A stretch of DNA of 64,000 bases from Phytohabitans sp036906915 (GTDB lineage: Bacteria > Actinomycetota > Actinomycetes > Mycobacteriales > Micromonosporaceae): contig NZ_JBAKHX010000002.1 of assembly GCF_036906915.1 (NCBI RefSeq), positions 147,878 to 211,877 on the forward strand. The letters are read 5' to 3'. A program made the position numbers and the translations under genes. A model generated the notes under the pieces. The model was not told the origin of the DNA and did no database searches. It saw nothing but the letters and a program-made list of their open reading frames with translations. Of the stretch, positions 63,226-64,000 are shown in pieces. Positions within the stretch are counted from its first letter, which is position 1, and the number at the start of each line of letters is the position of its first letter.

Positions 63226-64000
63226 ATGTGGAAGAGTCACAAGACGCAGTTTTGGCTGCGCGGAGAGCGGCCTGAGAAGCCGGTCCGTTTTGACGAGTCG
63301 GCGGGCCTCTGGCATGTCTACGGCTATCCGGAGGTGCAGGCGATCCTGGCTGATCCCGGAACGTTCTCCTCCGATGTTCTGCGGATCACTCCCGAACATC
63401 GCCGGCCCAGGATCGAGGGCAAGGACGTGTCCATGGACGGGATGATCACCCTGATGGACCCTCCCGAGCACACCAAACTACGGAAGTTGATTAGTGGTGC
63501 GTTCGCCCCTAAGGTCGTGGCCGGTCTTGAACCCCAGATCGCGGCTCTTACCAACGAACTGCTCGATCAGGTCGACACGGACTGGATGGATTTTGTCGAG
63601 GTCTTGGCATTCCCGCTGCCGTCCATCGTGGTCTGTGACATGCTCGGCATCCCCAGGGAGGACCGCGATCTGTTCCAGAAGTGGGGCGCTGGGATGTTCG
63701 AGCGTGACCATGAGCCCTCGCAACTCGAACAAAGTGCGGAGCGGGAGCAGGAGGTCGAAAAGCACGCGGACAGCTTGCTGCAATTCCGGGCCTATGTCGC
63801 TGAACATGCTGCAGAGCGCCGCAAGAGGCCGCGCGAGGATCTGCTTACCGCGCTGGTCGAATCGCCACTGACCGACGATCAGGCGGTCAACTTCGCATCT
63901 GCCCTGTTGATTGCCGGACACCTCAATACCTTCATGATGCTCGGCAACACCGTCCTTTGCCTGGACGCGTTTCCCGAGGTGCAGGACCGGGTCCGGGCCG
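63226..64000 (+). CDS. cytochrome P450 of the peptide cluster (3' end beyond window)
   Basis: The first 258 codons of a bacterial P450. ATG 63226 follows GGGAGGAG, 14 bp after the methyltransferase stop. B/C-region DPPEHTKLRKLISGAFAPKVV (DPPEHxxxRxxxxxxF) and the I-helix ALLIAGHLNTFMMLGNTV are present. The usual acid-Thr pair (AGxET/DT) reads Leu233-Asn234 here, so the normal proton-relay residues are missing. The ExxR and heme-Cys motifs lie outside the window. It probably oxidises or cross-links the peptide. Confidence 0.88.
   Translation, partial: MWKSHKTQFWLRGERPEKPVRFDESAGLWHVYGYPEVQAILADPGTFSSDVLRITPEHRRPRIEGKDVSMDGMITLMDPPEHTKLRKLISGAFAPKVVAGLEPQIAALTNELLDQVDTDWMDFVEVLAFPLPSIVVCDMLGIPREDRDLFQKWGAGMFERDHEPSQLEQSAEREQEVEKHADSLLQFRAYVAEHAAERRKRPREDLLTALVESPLTDDQAVNFASALLIAGHLNTFMMLGNTVLCLDAFPEVQDRVRA

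Noticed and set aside
57438..64000. Assignment of the cluster as bottromycin-like or lanthipeptide
   Set aside because: There is no YcaO pair or bottromycin-type precursor, and no Cys in the peptide or Lan enzyme. The match is only in enzyme classes.

Overview
The window is high-GC DNA (roughly 70 percent by eye) from an actinobacterium. Mycothiol S-conjugate amidase (Mca), a DUF4307 protein, a three-subunit succinate dehydrogenase without a separate SdhD, and the actinobacterial purine, DNA-repair and redox genes all point to Actinobacteria. Short dispersed GAGCGAAGCGAG-type repeats and palindromes with a GATCAAGGCGTCG-type or GATCAAGGGCAAA-type stem resemble what I know from Micromonosporaceae, so that family is my best guess; it is not proven by the sequence.

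From 1 to about 53.6 kb the window is mostly ordinary chromosome. It holds a DUF6350-like 3' end, purN-purH, an orphan oligopeptide-binding lipoprotein, folD, an M23 peptidase, mdh, icd, an HtrA-like protease coupled to a class V aminotransferase, an acetyltransferase coupled to rnz, msrA with a VapBC-like module, a HIT protein, metB, an amidase, ilvA, greA, mca, a GGDEF-EAL protein, a DUF255 protein, an unusual asparagine-synthetase-like fusion, purK-purE, rmuC, valS, an asymmetric ABC exporter pair, an alkA/ada-like gene with ogt, ychF, a Nudix hydrolase, a GH12 glycosidase and sdhCAB. Gene decay is frequent: a WD40 3' remnant, a broken small membrane-protein gene, a tandem duplication that left vapB and msrA remnants, and a TldE/PmbA remnant.

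From about 53.6 to 57.4 kb the DNA is accessory in character. It has an F420-type nitroreductase gene, a long stretch without intact genes, probable transposase remnants, and an XRE/NB-ARC-type regulator.

From 57.4 kb to the right edge lies the most interesting system: a compact biosynthetic operon that looks like a RiPP (ribosomally made, modified peptide) cluster. A 58-residue, cysteine-free candidate precursor with a very strong ribosome binding site (57438-57614) is followed by a hairpin, two different radical-SAM proteins (649 and 846 aa, the second with the CX7CX2C motif of the RiPP-maturation rSAM C-methyltransferase type), an O-methyltransferase-like protein and a cytochrome P450 whose I-helix acid/threonine pair is replaced. 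The P450 runs off the window. No YcaO, lanthionine synthetase or thiazole enzyme is present, so it is not an obvious member of a well-known class.

A second unusual theme is translational relay. Three gene junctions (purN/purH, amidase/ilvA, purK/purE) are filled by a mini-ORF whose start overlaps the upstream stop (ATGA or GTGA) and whose stop overlaps the downstream start (ATGA).
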